Shown: in pieces, positions 47,070-59,955 of the stretch | How the letters are laid out: the number at the start of each line of letters is the position of its first letter | Position numbering within the stretch: position 1 is the stretch's first letter | From: CAZKWG01 sp964615375 | GTDB taxonomy: Bacteria > Myxococcota_A > UBA796 > CAZKWG01 | Length of the DNA: 64,000 nucleotides | Reading direction: 5' to 3' | NCBI GenBank assembly: GCA_964615375.1 | Contig: CAZTOW010000008.1 | Coordinates: forward strand, 1-64,000 | The notes under the pieces: model-generated | The model's database searches: none | What the model was told of the DNA's origin: nothing | The model's input: only the letters and a program-made list of their open reading frames with translations | Program-made: the position numbers and the translations under genes

Positions 47070-47138
47070 GGAACCGCCAAGGCGCCAAGGCCGCCAAGGA
47101 GGGCTTTCTCTTGGCGCTCTTTGCGTCTTGGCGGTTCC
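47070..47138. repeat. hairpin repeat with GCCAAG words
   Basis: GGAACCGCCAAG (47070-47081) is mirrored by CTTGGCGGTTCC (47127-47138), with additional CGCCAAGG/TTGGCG words inside. Resembles widespread interspersed palindromes of bacterial genomes. No gene; translations are artefacts. Confidence 0.6.
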
Positions 47139-47164
47139 CTCTCCTCTGCGGTGGAGGGGGGTCT

Positions 47165-47725
47165 GGGGCCAGGTATCTTGATCGGTCTGGTGCCAGGGGT
47201 CTGGTGCCAGGTATCTTGATCACAGGTCTGGTGCCAGGTATCTTGATCAATGCTGCCGCTCTTCAACCATCGGGGAGGCCTCGAGGCAGGTCTCGCCACG
47301 CTACGGGCGGGATCATCGCAGCTCGAAGCTGACTCTCCCGGCATCGCACGCACCCAAGGTACGGATGAGCGTGGGGGGATGGCTGCCGACGCAGTCCTGG
47401 GCGTTGATTGAGGACTATGACGGCGCCGAGGGCCGCGCCCGAGAATGAAGATGAACCACAGAGAACGGAGCACTCAGAGCTCGACGCGTCTGAGATTTCG
47501 TACATTCACTGGCGTCTTTCCCGCGCAGCCGGTCTCTGTGTGCTCCCTCTCTCTGTGGTTCCATCTCCTCGACGACCTTCACGGATCGCCGAGCTTCATT
47601 CACGCAACGGACGGCTCGGCCGATGATCAAGATACCTGGCACCTGACCGGTGATCAAGATACCTGGCACCTGACCGGTGATCAAGATACCTGGCACCTGA
47701 TCTACCTGGCACCTGATCCCTGATC
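47165..47725 (+). repeat. inverted repeat copy A (about 0.55 kb) with terminal 27-bp arrays
   Basis: The reverse complement recurs at 51661-52245, about 90 percent similar by eye. Both ends carry repeats of a 27-bp unit (GATCAAGATACCTGGCACC plus a TGACCGGT spacer): about three on the left in inverted sense and three on the right. The middle has an imperfect hairpin (AACCACAGAGAACGGAGCAC at 47454 facing GTGCTCCCTCTCTCTGTGGTT at 47539). No transposase ORF is present. Most likely a non-autonomous mobile or REP/MITE-like element. Confidence 0.7.
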
Positions 47726-47787
47726 CGGGAGAGATCTGCTGCTGGCGCCGATCTATACTTCCTGCACGTCAACGCGGAGGAGGGGGG

Positions 47788-48981
47788 ATGTTCGACCGGG
47801 GTCGTGGTCTGCTGCTGGTGGGGGCGCTCGGCTGCGCCGGGGACAAGACAGAGGAGGACTCGGGCGGATGTCTCGAAGACACCGGAGCGCTGACCCGCGA
47901 GGCGCACAACCCGGTGCTGCTGCCGGGGCTCGAGGTGGACGGTGAGACGGACTGGCTCATCGCCGACCCCGATCTGCGCTGGGACGATGAGGCGTCCGAG
48001 CTGGTGGTGTACTACCACGCGCCCCACGGCGAGAGCTTCTCCGGCGAGCTCACCCAGGCGATCCGGCGGGCGACGAGCCCGGACGGCGTGACCTGGACGG
48101 TCTCGGAGACCCATGCCCTGTCGGTGGCCGAGGACGAGGACGCCTGGGACCACGAGAACACGGAGACGCCCTCGGTCGCCACCGCCGACAGCGGGGACAT
48201 GGCGGGGACCACGGTGATGGTCTACTCCGGGGCGAACGGGCTCCTGAGCGGGCAGGCCTTCGCCGAGTACGCCATCGGCGTGGCCTTCTCGGAGGACGGC
48301 GAGACCTTCACCCGGCTCTCCGCGGGCGAGTCCCCCCACGGCGAGGCGGGGCTCGCCCTGACCTTCTCGGACGTCTACCCGGACAGCGACGCGGGCGTGT
48401 TGGCCGACCCGGAGATCGTGTTTCACGACGGGGTCTGGCACCTGTGGTTCTCCAGCTTCGGCTGCTCCAGCGGGTGCTCGGTGGTGGACGCCTACGGCAT
48501 CGCGCACGCCAGCTCCGAGGACGCGATCCACTGGACGGTGGACGCCGACGCGCCGCTCAGCGCGCTGCTGCGGGATCCCGGTTCACCGACCACAGGGGGC
48601 AGCCAGCCCTCCGTGCTCTGGGACGCCGAGCGCTGCCAGTGGGAGCTGTGGATGACCTCGGACACGGACGGCGCCTCCGACGATCAGCCTGTCGCCTTCA
48701 ACAACGCGAGCGGCTTCTTCCGGGCGACCAGCCCCGACGGGGCAGACTGGTCGGTGGACCTGGACGCGCCGGACCTGTCCTGGGACGCGGACGCGCCCGG
48801 CGAGGACCTGGGCCTGCTGACCGGGGCGGACGCCGCGGTGACGCCCGAGGGGCGCGTGCTGGCCTACGTGGGCTTCACGGCCGAGGACGTTCCGGCGGGC
48901 TTCTACCTGCCGGTTCAGACCTCCTATGATCCGGCGGGCTACGCGGCGGGCATGACGGCGCTGAACCTCGCCTGGCGCTGA
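47788..48981 (+). CDS. five-bladed propeller-like lipoprotein (GH43/GH32 type fold)
   Basis: 397 residues. Lipobox GALGC and GGAGGAGGGGGG before the ATG at 47788. Repeated blades with WD-x-D, LRWDD and ADPEIVFHDGVWHLWFSS (the second is like the GH43 acidic/strand motif), RATSPDGVTWTVS and RATSPDGADWSVD. The fold is that of glycosidase-like propellers, but the catalytic triad is not clear, so carbohydrate binding is more certain than hydrolysis. It lies between the two inverted repeats. Confidence 0.78.
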   Translation: MFDRGRGLLLVGALGCAGDKTEEDSGGCLEDTGALTREAHNPVLLPGLEVDGETDWLIADPDLRWDDEASELVVYYHAPHGESFSGELTQAIRRATSPDGVTWTVSETHALSVAEDEDAWDHENTETPSVATADSGDMAGTTVMVYSGANGLLSGQAFAEYAIGVAFSEDGETFTRLSAGESPHGEAGLALTFSDVYPDSDAGVLADPEIVFHDGVWHLWFSSFGCSSGCSVVDAYGIAHASSEDAIHWTVDADAPLSALLRDPGSPTTGGSQPSVLWDAERCQWELWMTSDTDGASDDQPVAFNNASGFFRATSPDGADWSVDLDAPDLSWDADAPGEDLGLLTGADAAVTPEGRVLAYVGFTAEDVPAGFYLPVQTSYDPAGYAAGMTALNLAWR

Positions 48982-48999
48982 GGCGCTGGGCGGTCGGGC

Positions 49000-51543
49000 T
49001 CAGCAGCCGTCGTTGGTGGCCCCGGGGGTCCCGCGATCGTTGCCCGTCACGCCGCCGATGCGGCTGGTCGACGTGCACCAGTAGGAGCCCGTGTTGTTGC
49101 GCGTCACGTCGAAGCCGGTCGAGCGCAGGCTCATGCTGGCGCCGGTGGGATCGGGGAAGGTGTCGCCGTTGTCCCAGGCGACGCCGTCCACCAGGGTCGT
49201 GCCGTTGTAGAGGTAGATGTCGTCCGATCCGTTCCCCAGCCCGAAGGAGCTGCCCGGGTAGTCGTAGTCCACGCCCGTGACGCCGCCATTCAGCGTGTCG
49301 TCCGACTCGACGGCGAAGATCACGTAGGTCTTGCTGGTGACGATCAGATCGTCCTCGACGGTGAACGTCTCGGTGCCTGCCGAGTCGCGCACGGTCAGCC
49401 CGGCCAGGTTCCAGGAGTAGCTGGTGGTGTTGTAGATCTCGAACCACTCGCCCTCGCTGTCGGAGACGATGTCCGGATTCTGCATGATCTCCGTGATCAG
49501 GAATTCGCCGGAGCGCAGGCTGGTGGAGAGGCCGTCCGCGTCGTCACAGTCGGAGTCCGTCCCGTCGCGCGCGGTCTCGGTCGCGCCGGGGTAGGTGCTG
49601 GACTTGCTGTCGTTGCAGTCGTGCGCGGACACCCAGCCGTCACCGTCGCTGTCCGTCATGCCCGAGCAGGCGTCGTTGGCCGAGCCCGGGGTGCCGAAGT
49701 CCCCGTCCCCGTAGGTGCTCGTGGCGTCACACCAGTACTGCCCCTGGTCGTTCTTCGTCGCGTCGATGTAGCTGTCGTCCAGGCTCATGGCGTAGCCGCC
49801 ATCGTCCGGGAAGAAGTTCGTGTCGTCGTAGGCGACCTCGTCAAACGTGGTGGTGCTGTAGGAGATCGTCAGCTCCTCGGCGTCGTTGTCCAGCGAGAAG
49901 TCCGAGGGGTAGTCGTAGTCATAGGGCACGTCCCCGTTGACCGCCGTGTCGCTGTCGCGCACGAACACCAGGTAGCCCTTGGGTTGGATGACCAGGCTAC
50001 CCTCAACGGTAAACGTCTGGACGCTGACCGTGGCGGTCACCACCAGACCCTCCAGGTCCACCGGGTTGCTGGTGGCGTTGTAGATCTCGAACCACTCCCC
50101 GTAGCTGTCGTCAGAGACGTCCGGGTTGTTCATGATCTCCGAGATCACGAGGTTGCCGCTGGCGATCCCGGAGAGCTTCTTGGTGTCGTAGCCGTCGCAG
50201 TCCTGGTCCTTGCTGTCCGAGAGCACCTCGGTCGCGCCGGGGAAGATGGTGTCGTCCGTGTCGTCGCAATCCTCGGCCTCCAGGTAGCCGTCCAGGTCCT
50301 GGTCGTCGTCGTAACCGTCACAGTCCTGGTCGGTGCCGTCGTACCAGACCTCGCTGGCCCCCGGGTGGACCGAGGCGTCGTGGTCGTCGCAGTCCACGTC
50401 GTAGGCGTAGCCGTCCTCGTCCACGTCGTCCGGGTCCACGAGGGCCTCGTCCGCGCCGTCGCAGTCCTGGTCCACGGCGTCGCCGGGCACCTCACCGGCG
50501 CCGGGGTAGACCGTGGGGTCCGTGTCGTCGCAGTCGGCGGCCTCGACCGAGCCGTCCTCGTCCTGGTCGTCGTCGTTGCCGTCGCAGTCCTGGTCGGTGC
50601 CGTCGTACCAGACCTCGCTGGCGCCCGGGTACACGCTGGCGTCCTCGTCGTCGCAGTCCGCCGTGGCGCTCACGCCGTCCCCGTCCGCGTCCACCCAGCC
50701 CGAGCTCTCGTCAGCCCCGTCGCAGTCCTGGTCTACGCCGTCGCCCGTCACCTCACCGGCGCCGGGGTAGACCGTGGGGTCCATGTCGTCGCAGTCGTCA
50801 GCCTCGGCGTAGCCGTCCACGTCCTGGTCGTCGTCGTTGCCGTCGCAGTCCTGATCCGTGCCGTCGTACCAGACCTCGTCCGCGCCGGGGTGGACGGTGG
50901 CGTCCTCGTCGTCGCAGTCCAGCGCGGCCAGCACGCCGTCGCCGTCCGCGTCGTCCGCGCTCGACTCCAGGGTGGCGTCCTCGCCGTCGCAGTCCTGGTC
51001 CACGCCGTCCAGCGGGACCTCGCCCGCGTCGGGGTAGGCGCCCGGGTTCGTGTCATCGCAGTCCTCGGCCAGCAGGTAGCCGTCGCCGTCCTGGTCGTCG
51101 TCGTCGCCGTCGCAGTCCTGGTCGGTGCCGTCGTACCAGACCTCGGCCGCGCCCGGGTGCACGTTGGCGTCCGCGTCGTCGCAGTCCACCTCGGCGGCGA
51201 AGCCATCGGCGTCGGCGTCCATGGCCGATGACGAGCCCGTCCCGTCGCGCCCGTCGCAGTCCGAGTCGATCCCGTCGTCCTCCCAGTCGGAGGCTCCCGG
51301 GTAGGTCGCCGGGTCCTCGTCGTCGCAGTCCACGGAGAGCGCGTAGCCGTCCGCGTCCTGATCGTCGTCGCTGCCGTCGCAGTCCTGATCCACCCCGTCG
51401 TACCAGACCTCTTCCGCGCCGGGGTAGGTCGCTGCGTCCGCGTCGTTGCAGTCCTCCGTCGAGGTGACGCCGTCTCCGTCCGCGTCCGCGTACTTGTTGC
51501 CACCACATGCCCCGAGCAGCGCGAGCAGGATCAGACGAAGCAC
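49000..51543 (-). CDS. lipoprotein with 11 MopE-type repeats and two lamin-tail domains
   Basis: 847 residues from the GTG at 51543, chosen because GGAGG precedes it and VLRLILLALLGAC is a proper lipobox signal; the longer open frame upstream only translates repeat B. Ten tandem DxDxDGY...DCDD.D....PGA.EVWYDG.DQDCDG units span about 20-470, followed by a lamin-tail domain (ISEIMNNPDVSDD...EWFEIYNATS), an eleventh repeat and a second lamin-tail domain (ITEIMQNPDIVSD). Probably surface-anchored, metal-binding and disulfide-rich. Repeat nucleotides are near identical, so unit number may vary between strains. Confidence 0.85.
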   Translation of the reverse strand: MLRLILLALLGACGGNKYADADGDGVTSTEDCNDADAATYPGAEEVWYDGVDQDCDGSDDDQDADGYALSVDCDDEDPATYPGASDWEDDGIDSDCDGRDGTGSSSAMDADADGFAAEVDCDDADANVHPGAAEVWYDGTDQDCDGDDDDQDGDGYLLAEDCDDTNPGAYPDAGEVPLDGVDQDCDGEDATLESSADDADGDGVLAALDCDDEDATVHPGADEVWYDGTDQDCDGNDDDQDVDGYAEADDCDDMDPTVYPGAGEVTGDGVDQDCDGADESSGWVDADGDGVSATADCDDEDASVYPGASEVWYDGTDQDCDGNDDDQDEDGSVEAADCDDTDPTVYPGAGEVPGDAVDQDCDGADEALVDPDDVDEDGYAYDVDCDDHDASVHPGASEVWYDGTDQDCDGYDDDQDLDGYLEAEDCDDTDDTIFPGATEVLSDSKDQDCDGYDTKKLSGIASGNLVISEIMNNPDVSDDSYGEWFEIYNATSNPVDLEGLVVTATVSVQTFTVEGSLVIQPKGYLVFVRDSDTAVNGDVPYDYDYPSDFSLDNDAEELTISYSTTTFDEVAYDDTNFFPDDGGYAMSLDDSYIDATKNDQGQYWCDATSTYGDGDFGTPGSANDACSGMTDSDGDGWVSAHDCNDSKSSTYPGATETARDGTDSDCDDADGLSTSLRSGEFLITEIMQNPDIVSDSEGEWFEIYNTTSYSWNLAGLTVRDSAGTETFTVEDDLIVTSKTYVIFAVESDDTLNGGVTGVDYDYPGSSFGLGNGSDDIYLYNGTTLVDGVAWDNGDTFPDPTGASMSLRSTGFDVTRNNTGSYWCTSTSRIGGVTGNDRGTPGATNDGC

Positions 51544-51660
51544 GGGACCTCCACCAGGACGAGCGGGTGACGCCGGAGCCCGAGCGGGAGACCCGGACAC
51601 CTGATCAGGGCTGTGACGGGAGCGTGGCGTTTCGATCACGGGCGGGTGGCGGGAGGCACC

Positions 51661-52245
51661 CGGGAGGATCAGGACCAGGTGCCAGGTATCTTGATCACCG
51701 GTCAGGTGCCAGGTATCTTGATCACCGGCCGAGCCATCCGTTACGTGAGTGGAATTCGGCGATCCGTGAAGGTCGTCGAGGAGATGGAACCACAGAGAGA
51801 GGGAGCACACAGAGACCATCTGCGCGGGAAAGACGCCAGTGAATGTACGATTACATGGACGCGTCGAGCTCTGAGTGCTCCGTTCTCTGTGGTTCAACTT
51901 CATTCCCGGGCGCGGCCTTCGGCGCCGTCATAGTCCTCAATCAACGCCCAGGACTGCGTCGGACAGCCATCCCCCCACGCTCATCCGTACCATGGGTGCG
52001 TGCGATGGCGGGTGAGTCAGCCTGGATCTGCGATCATCGCGCTTGTAGCGTGGCGAGACGTGCCTCGAGGCCCTCCCGATGGTTGAGGAGCGGCAGCATT
52101 GACCAAGCTACCTGGCACCTGACCGGTGATCAAGATACCTGGCACCCGACCGCACCCGACCGCACCCGACCGGTGATCAAGATACCTGGCACCTGACCGG
52201 TGATCAAGATACCTGGCACCTGTTCCTGCCACTGGCACCTGTTCC
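51661..52245 (-). repeat. inverted repeat copy B with terminal 27-bp arrays
   Basis: Reverse complement of copy A (47165-47725). Left end has two 27-bp units (51675-51728); right end has about four, with an expanded CGCACCCGAC triplet (52141-52170). Everything between is gene-free; small ORFs here are artefacts of the repeats. Both copies flank the two lipoprotein genes. Confidence 0.7.
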
Positions 52246-52399
52246 ACCCCATTCCCTGTTCGCCCCGCCCCGTGCCCAGATCGCGTGAGTTGCGCCACCG
52301 CCTCCACGCCCCGCCTGGATCGATCGCATATCGCAAAGAGTTCATACACTGCCCCTGCTCCGCCATCCGGCGTAGTTAGATTGGCATCAGGAGCGCATC

Positions 52400-53071
52400 A
52401 TGATCTACACGAGGCAATTGGGGTACCAGGTTCTCTTCCCACTCGTCCTGAGCTGCACCCCCCCCTCCGAGGTCAAGGATTCAGATTCTTCCTCCGACTC
52501 AGGTGATCTCTGTAACTATGAGGACCCCGTGAGATCCTCGACGGGCTGGACGGAGGACATCAAAGACGGCGTCAGCCCTGAAGATCTCTTCGGGTGGGCG
52601 ATCGGGACCTTCGAAACCGAGCTCTTCTGGGACGACGCCACCTCCACCAACCTCAGCATCACCACCTCACCTGGAGATGCCACCCTCATCACTTACGGCC
52701 CCGCCGACGAATGTGCCGGTCCATCGCTGGAGCTCGTGGTCTCGACGACCGTGGCGAGCGCGGACGCGCGGCTGGCGCTCTCCTACGAGGGCGCGTGGCT
52801 GGCCGAGGAGACCAGCGATGTCGGGCGGCTGGGCTCGGTGAGCCTGGATTACGCGCTGAGCGTGGACACGATGGGGATCGCGCCCCTCGCGGAGGGCTCC
52901 TCGGTCTACCTGAACCTGAGGATCGACGACGATGATGGCCTCTACGTGTCCATGGTGGAGCGCTGGAACCTGAACGCGCACACCGAGCGCATCTGCGTCC
53001 GCGCGGCCATGAGCGTGGAAGCGCTTCGATGCGAGGACAGCATCGAGGACACGGGCGCGAGCGTCGACTGA
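52400..53071 (+). CDS. lipoprotein of unknown function
   Basis: 223 residues. Signal with lipobox LVLSC and a Ser/Asp-rich linker. Mature region is beta-rich (SLELVVSTTVASADARLALSYEGAWL, GSVSLDYALSVDTMG, VYLNLRIDDDDGLYVSMVERW), with two C-terminal Cys (RICVRA, ALRCED). ATG at 52400 follows CAGGAG. No family recognised. Likely outer-membrane anchored. Confidence 0.7.
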   Translation: MIYTRQLGYQVLFPLVLSCTPPSEVKDSDSSSDSGDLCNYEDPVRSSTGWTEDIKDGVSPEDLFGWAIGTFETELFWDDATSTNLSITTSPGDATLITYGPADECAGPSLELVVSTTVASADARLALSYEGAWLAEETSDVGRLGSVSLDYALSVDTMGIAPLAEGSSVYLNLRIDDDDGLYVSMVERWNLNAHTERICVRAAMSVEALRCEDSIEDTGASVD

Positions 53072-53328
53072 AGCGCGCCAGGGGTGTGGCGAGCGGTGCC
53101 AGACATGCATGCCCCATTATGCATCGTCCGGTGCCACCCGCTCCGTACACCCGACCAACTTGGCCCATGTAAAGCCTCATACACAAAATCCTTCAAATCC
53201 TGGTATATCTGCTGTCACGTCTCCAAGGGCTCCAGCGTACTTAAGTGACACGATCTCCCCCGCGCTGGCCCGACATCTCTCGGGCGGGCTGGGAGAGGTC
53301 TTGTGTCCAACAGCCTGGAGGAGCGTGT

Positions 53329-57072
<3,744 letters not shown>

Positions 57073-57087
57073 GCTAGATCATATAGT

Positions 57088-57118
57088 GACCCCGGGTCGG
57101 GCCCTCCGACCCGGGGTC
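57088..57118 (+). terminator. strong hairpin terminator after TSP3 gene
   Basis: Perfect 13-bp stem GACCCCGGGTCGG/CCGACCCGGGGTC with a 5-nt loop, 15 bp after the stop; T-rich but short tail (TTGCTCC). Confidence 0.7.
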
Positions 57119-57181
57119 TTGCTCCTGAAGGACCGCGCCATGGTAGATCCATGAGGCTTCCCCATGCTCATGGAGTACCCA

Positions 57182-57466
57182 ATGCTCGACACCCGGCTCG
57201 TCATCGCTGTCATCGCGACCGCCCTCCTCACCGCCACCACGATCGCCATCGTTGACCGCCCGGCGCTGGCCCAGGCCCCGAAGACCGCGATCTGCACCGC
57301 CGCCATCAAGCCCGAGAAGGTCCCGGCGGTGGTCAACGTCGCCAGGCAGAGCGATCTGTTCGTCTCGCCGATGGCGGAGTGGATGAACCAGCAGCTCGCG
57401 GCGGGGAGGACGCAGTTCGTCATGACCCCCGCTGACTCCGTGGGCATGGCCCTCTGCGCCTGGTGA
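57182..57466 (+). CDS. small secreted/anchored protein
   Basis: 94 residues from the ATG at 57182 (GGAG 6 nt upstream). N-terminal hydrophobic signal/anchor (RLVIAVIATALLTATTIAIV) ends near DRPALAQA, a possible cleavage. The remainder has two Cys (AICTAAI, ALCAW) far apart that could form one disulfide. No motif. Exported small protein. Confidence 0.65.
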   Translation: MLDTRLVIAVIATALLTATTIAIVDRPALAQAPKTAICTAAIKPEKVPAVVNVARQSDLFVSPMAEWMNQQLAAGRTQFVMTPADSVGMALCAW

Positions 57467-57512
57467 GCGCGCCGCCTGGCGCAAAGAGGACACCAGCGAT
57501 CCATCACACGCC

Positions 57513-58223
57513 TCAGTACACTCCCGGCAGCAGACGCCAGCGTGTCCGCGCGGCGTAGTCGGCGTAGCCGGGCAGCTCCCGCTGGAGCACGCGGTCCTCC
57601 ATGCCCGTGCGAATCAGCATCGCCAGCGACCCGACCAGCACGGGCAGCAGGGCCCAGCGCGAGCCGAGCACCAAGGGCGTCCCCAGCTCGAAGAGGATGG
57701 CGCCGAGGTAGCCCGGGTGCCGAACGTAGCGGTAGGGGCCGCCGGTGACGACGTGGTGGTCGCGCTCGGTCTGCATGCGCAGCACCTTGGCGAAGAAGGT
57801 GTTGGCCATCATCGCCCAGAGCACCAGCCCGTAGCCCGCCGCGCAGAGCAGCACCCCCACCGCCATCGCCAGCGGCCCGAAGCTGCCCGACCCGCCCGCG
57901 CGCACCTCCAGCGCGGGGAGGATGAGCCGGCCCATCACGGCGACGCCGAAGACCGCGAGCGCGATCGTGTCGGCGGTGTACGGTCCGGTGCTGCGCTTCG
58001 CCCGCTCGGCCAGCAGGGCTGGATCGCGGGGGAGCAGCAGCGCGAGCGTGGCCCCGACCCAGACCGCGTACACGCCGATCAGGCACCAGGCGCCGAGCCA
58101 GTCCACGCGCTGGGAGACGCCCAGCAGCAGGGCGGCGATGAAGAAGACGCCGAAGACCTCCCGGGCGGCGAAGCGAAGGGCGCCGCGGCGGACCTCGACG
58201 GGAGCGTCGGAGAGTCGCGTCAT
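57513..58223 (-). CDS. isoprenylcysteine carboxyl methyltransferase-like membrane protein
   Basis: 236 residues from the ATG at 58223 with AAGGGGG upstream. Four to five TM helices (about 20-38, 42-60, 82-100, 112-132, 180-200). The C-terminal core GGPYRYVRHPGYLGAIL...ELPGYADYAARTRWRLLPGVY is the ICMT/PEMT-like motif for SAM-dependent methylation (RHPxY). It likely methylates a lipid or small hydrophobic substrate in the membrane; the real substrate is unknown. Divergent from the S66 gene. Confidence 0.88.
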   Translation of the reverse strand: MTRLSDAPVEVRRGALRFAAREVFGVFFIAALLLGVSQRVDWLGAWCLIGVYAVWVGATLALLLPRDPALLAERAKRSTGPYTADTIALAVFGVAVMGRLILPALEVRAGGSGSFGPLAMAVGVLLCAAGYGLVLWAMMANTFFAKVLRMQTERDHHVVTGGPYRYVRHPGYLGAILFELGTPLVLGSRWALLPVLVGSLAMLIRTGMEDRVLQRELPGYADYAARTRWRLLPGVY

Positions 58224-58313
58224 GAACAGTTCCCCCTTTGCTTCTCGCATATCACGGACAGCCCGGCCCCGCCGGGCGCCCCGCGTCCCGCGCCCCGCGG
58301 TTAGGCTCCCCCC

Positions 58314-59321
58314 ATGACCACGCCCCTCCCCACCCTCCCCCGCCGCCTGCGCCCCGGTGACCGCGTCCGCGTGATCGCGCCGAGCCGCACGCTCACCTGC
58401 ATCGAGGAGGGCTCGCCCATCGGCCCTCAGAGCACGGCCCTGGCCATCCAGCGCCTGGAGGAGCTCGGGCTGAGGGTGGAGTTCGGGCGCCACCTGCGCG
58501 GCCACTACCCGCTGGACAACGCCCCGCGGGCCGGGCGGCTCGACGACCTCCATGAGGCCTTCGCCGACCCCGGCGTGGCGGCAATCCTCACCGTCATCGG
58601 CGGCTTCAACGCCAACGGCCTGCTGCCGGACATCGACTGGCAGTTGATCCGCGCCAACCCGAAGGTGCTGTGCGGCTACTCCGACATCAGCGCGCTGCAG
58701 GACGCCATGCTGGCCCGCGCGGACATGGTGAGCTGGTCGGGCCCGCACTTCTCCACGTTTGGCATGCGCGACGGGCTGGAGTTCACGCTCACCGCCTTCC
58801 GCCGCGCCCTCTTCGAGGAGGGACCTTACGATCTGCCCGTCAGCCCCACCTGGTCGGACGACCCCTGGTTCCTCGACCAGGACGCGCGCACCTTCCACCC
58901 CAACCCGGGGCCCTGGGTGATCCAGCCTGGCGAGGCCGAGGGCCAGATCGTCGGCGCGAACCTCAGCACCTTCCACCTGCTGATGGGCACGCCCTACAAG
59001 CCGGACCTGAACGGCGCCCTGCTCTTCATCGAGGCCGTGGTCGGGCCTCCGACCTTCGCCCGCATGCTGCAGGGCGTCCTCCAGCAGCCGGACGCCCAGG
59101 GAATCCGCGGCCTGGTGATCGGGCGCTTCCAGCCCGGCTTCGGCATGACGCCCGAGCTGCTCCGGCACATCCTCCAGGACATGCCACAGCTCGCCGGCCT
59201 GCCCATCGTGGCCGGGCTGGACTTCGGCCACACCACGCCCCACCTCACCCTGCCCATCGGGGGGCAGGCGCGCCTGGAGGCGGGAGAGGCCGGCGTCCGC
59301 GTGCGGGTCCTGCGGGGCTGA
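58314..59321 (+). CDS. peptidase S66 (LD-carboxypeptidase/MccF-like)
   Basis: 335 residues. N-terminal RPGDRVRVIAPSRT, catalytic Ser in KVLCGYSDISAL (GYSD), Glu in LLFIEAV, His in DFGHTTPHLTLPIG, plus GGFNANGLLPDIDW, an MccF-like nucleophile-preceding loop. Cleaves L,D-peptide bonds (peptidoglycan turnover) or acyl-peptide antibiotics such as microcin C; cytosolic. Good match in length. Confidence 0.92.
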   Translation: MTTPLPTLPRRLRPGDRVRVIAPSRTLTCIEEGSPIGPQSTALAIQRLEELGLRVEFGRHLRGHYPLDNAPRAGRLDDLHEAFADPGVAAILTVIGGFNANGLLPDIDWQLIRANPKVLCGYSDISALQDAMLARADMVSWSGPHFSTFGMRDGLEFTLTAFRRALFEEGPYDLPVSPTWSDDPWFLDQDARTFHPNPGPWVIQPGEAEGQIVGANLSTFHLLMGTPYKPDLNGALLFIEAVVGPPTFARMLQGVLQQPDAQGIRGLVIGRFQPGFGMTPELLRHILQDMPQLAGLPIVAGLDFGHTTPHLTLPIGGQARLEAGEAGVRVRVLRG

Positions 59322-59356
59322 GGTTAGGCAGAGCGCCCCTCTTCGGAGCCCCGAGC

Positions 59357-59941
59357 ATGCCCCCCCGCGCTCTCTGGTCCCGCCTGATCGTGGCGGCGCT
59401 CGCGCTGTGCCTCGGCGCCCGCGCGCAGGCGGGCGGGCTCGCCGTCGGGGGCCTGATCGGCTTCGGTGTCGACGTCTACCCTCAGACCCCCATCGCCGCC
59501 GGGGAGCTGCTCGCCCTCGAGCTGCGCGTGGACGTGCCCGACCGGCCCTGGAATCTCGACGTCCTGGTGGACTGGGAGCAGCTCCTCGCCTCCAGCCTGC
59601 TCACCTCCCAGCCCCGGCTGGGGCTCACGACCCTCGCCCACCTGCGCCGCCCGCTCACCCCCCGCCTGGACCTCGCCGTCGCCCCCGGGCTCGATCTCGA
59701 GTGGGGTCGGGACGCCCGGGTCATCGACGAGCAGCTCCGTTGGGTGCCGGCCGGATGCTTCGGCCTCAGCGCCCGCCTGGGCCTGGACCTCCACCTTGGC
59801 CGACGCTGGGAGCTGGGGGTCTACGCGCGGGGCGTCGGCGGCTTCCGGGCGGGCTCCGAGGGCCCCGAGGCCTGGCGGCAGGCCCTGGGCGAGCTCACCC
59901 TGACGCGCAGGCTCGGCGCCCGCACCGCGCCACCAACCTGA
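59357..59941 (+). CDS. putative outer-membrane beta-barrel-like protein
   Basis: 194 residues from the ATG at 59357. Signal (LWSRLIVAALALCLGARAQA-GGL). Strand pairs with alternating hydrophobics (LALELRVDVPDRPWNLDVLVDW, LDLAVAPGLDLEWG, GLDLHLGRRWELGVYARG) suggest a small 8-strand barrel or lipocalin-like fold. The C terminus lacks an obvious terminal Phe/Trp signature. Followed after 14 bp by the CotH gene. Confidence 0.7.
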   Translation: MPPRALWSRLIVAALALCLGARAQAGGLAVGGLIGFGVDVYPQTPIAAGELLALELRVDVPDRPWNLDVLVDWEQLLASSLLTSQPRLGLTTLAHLRRPLTPRLDLAVAPGLDLEWGRDARVIDEQLRWVPAGCFGLSARLGLDLHLGRRWELGVYARGVGGFRAGSEGPEAWRQALGELTLTRRLGARTAPPT

Positions 59942-59955
59942 AGGAGCTCCGACCC

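Noticed and set aside
47585..47720. possible CRISPR array (three equal repeats)
   Set aside because: Units are directly abutting with no unique spacers and no cas genes.
47054..47723. several ORFs with VPGILITG or DQDTWHLTG repeats
   Set aside because: Translations of the interspersed repeat arrays, lacking ribosome-binding sites.
51544..51903. N-terminal extension of the MopE/LTD ORF
   Set aside because: It is only a translation of inverted repeat B and its 27-bp units.
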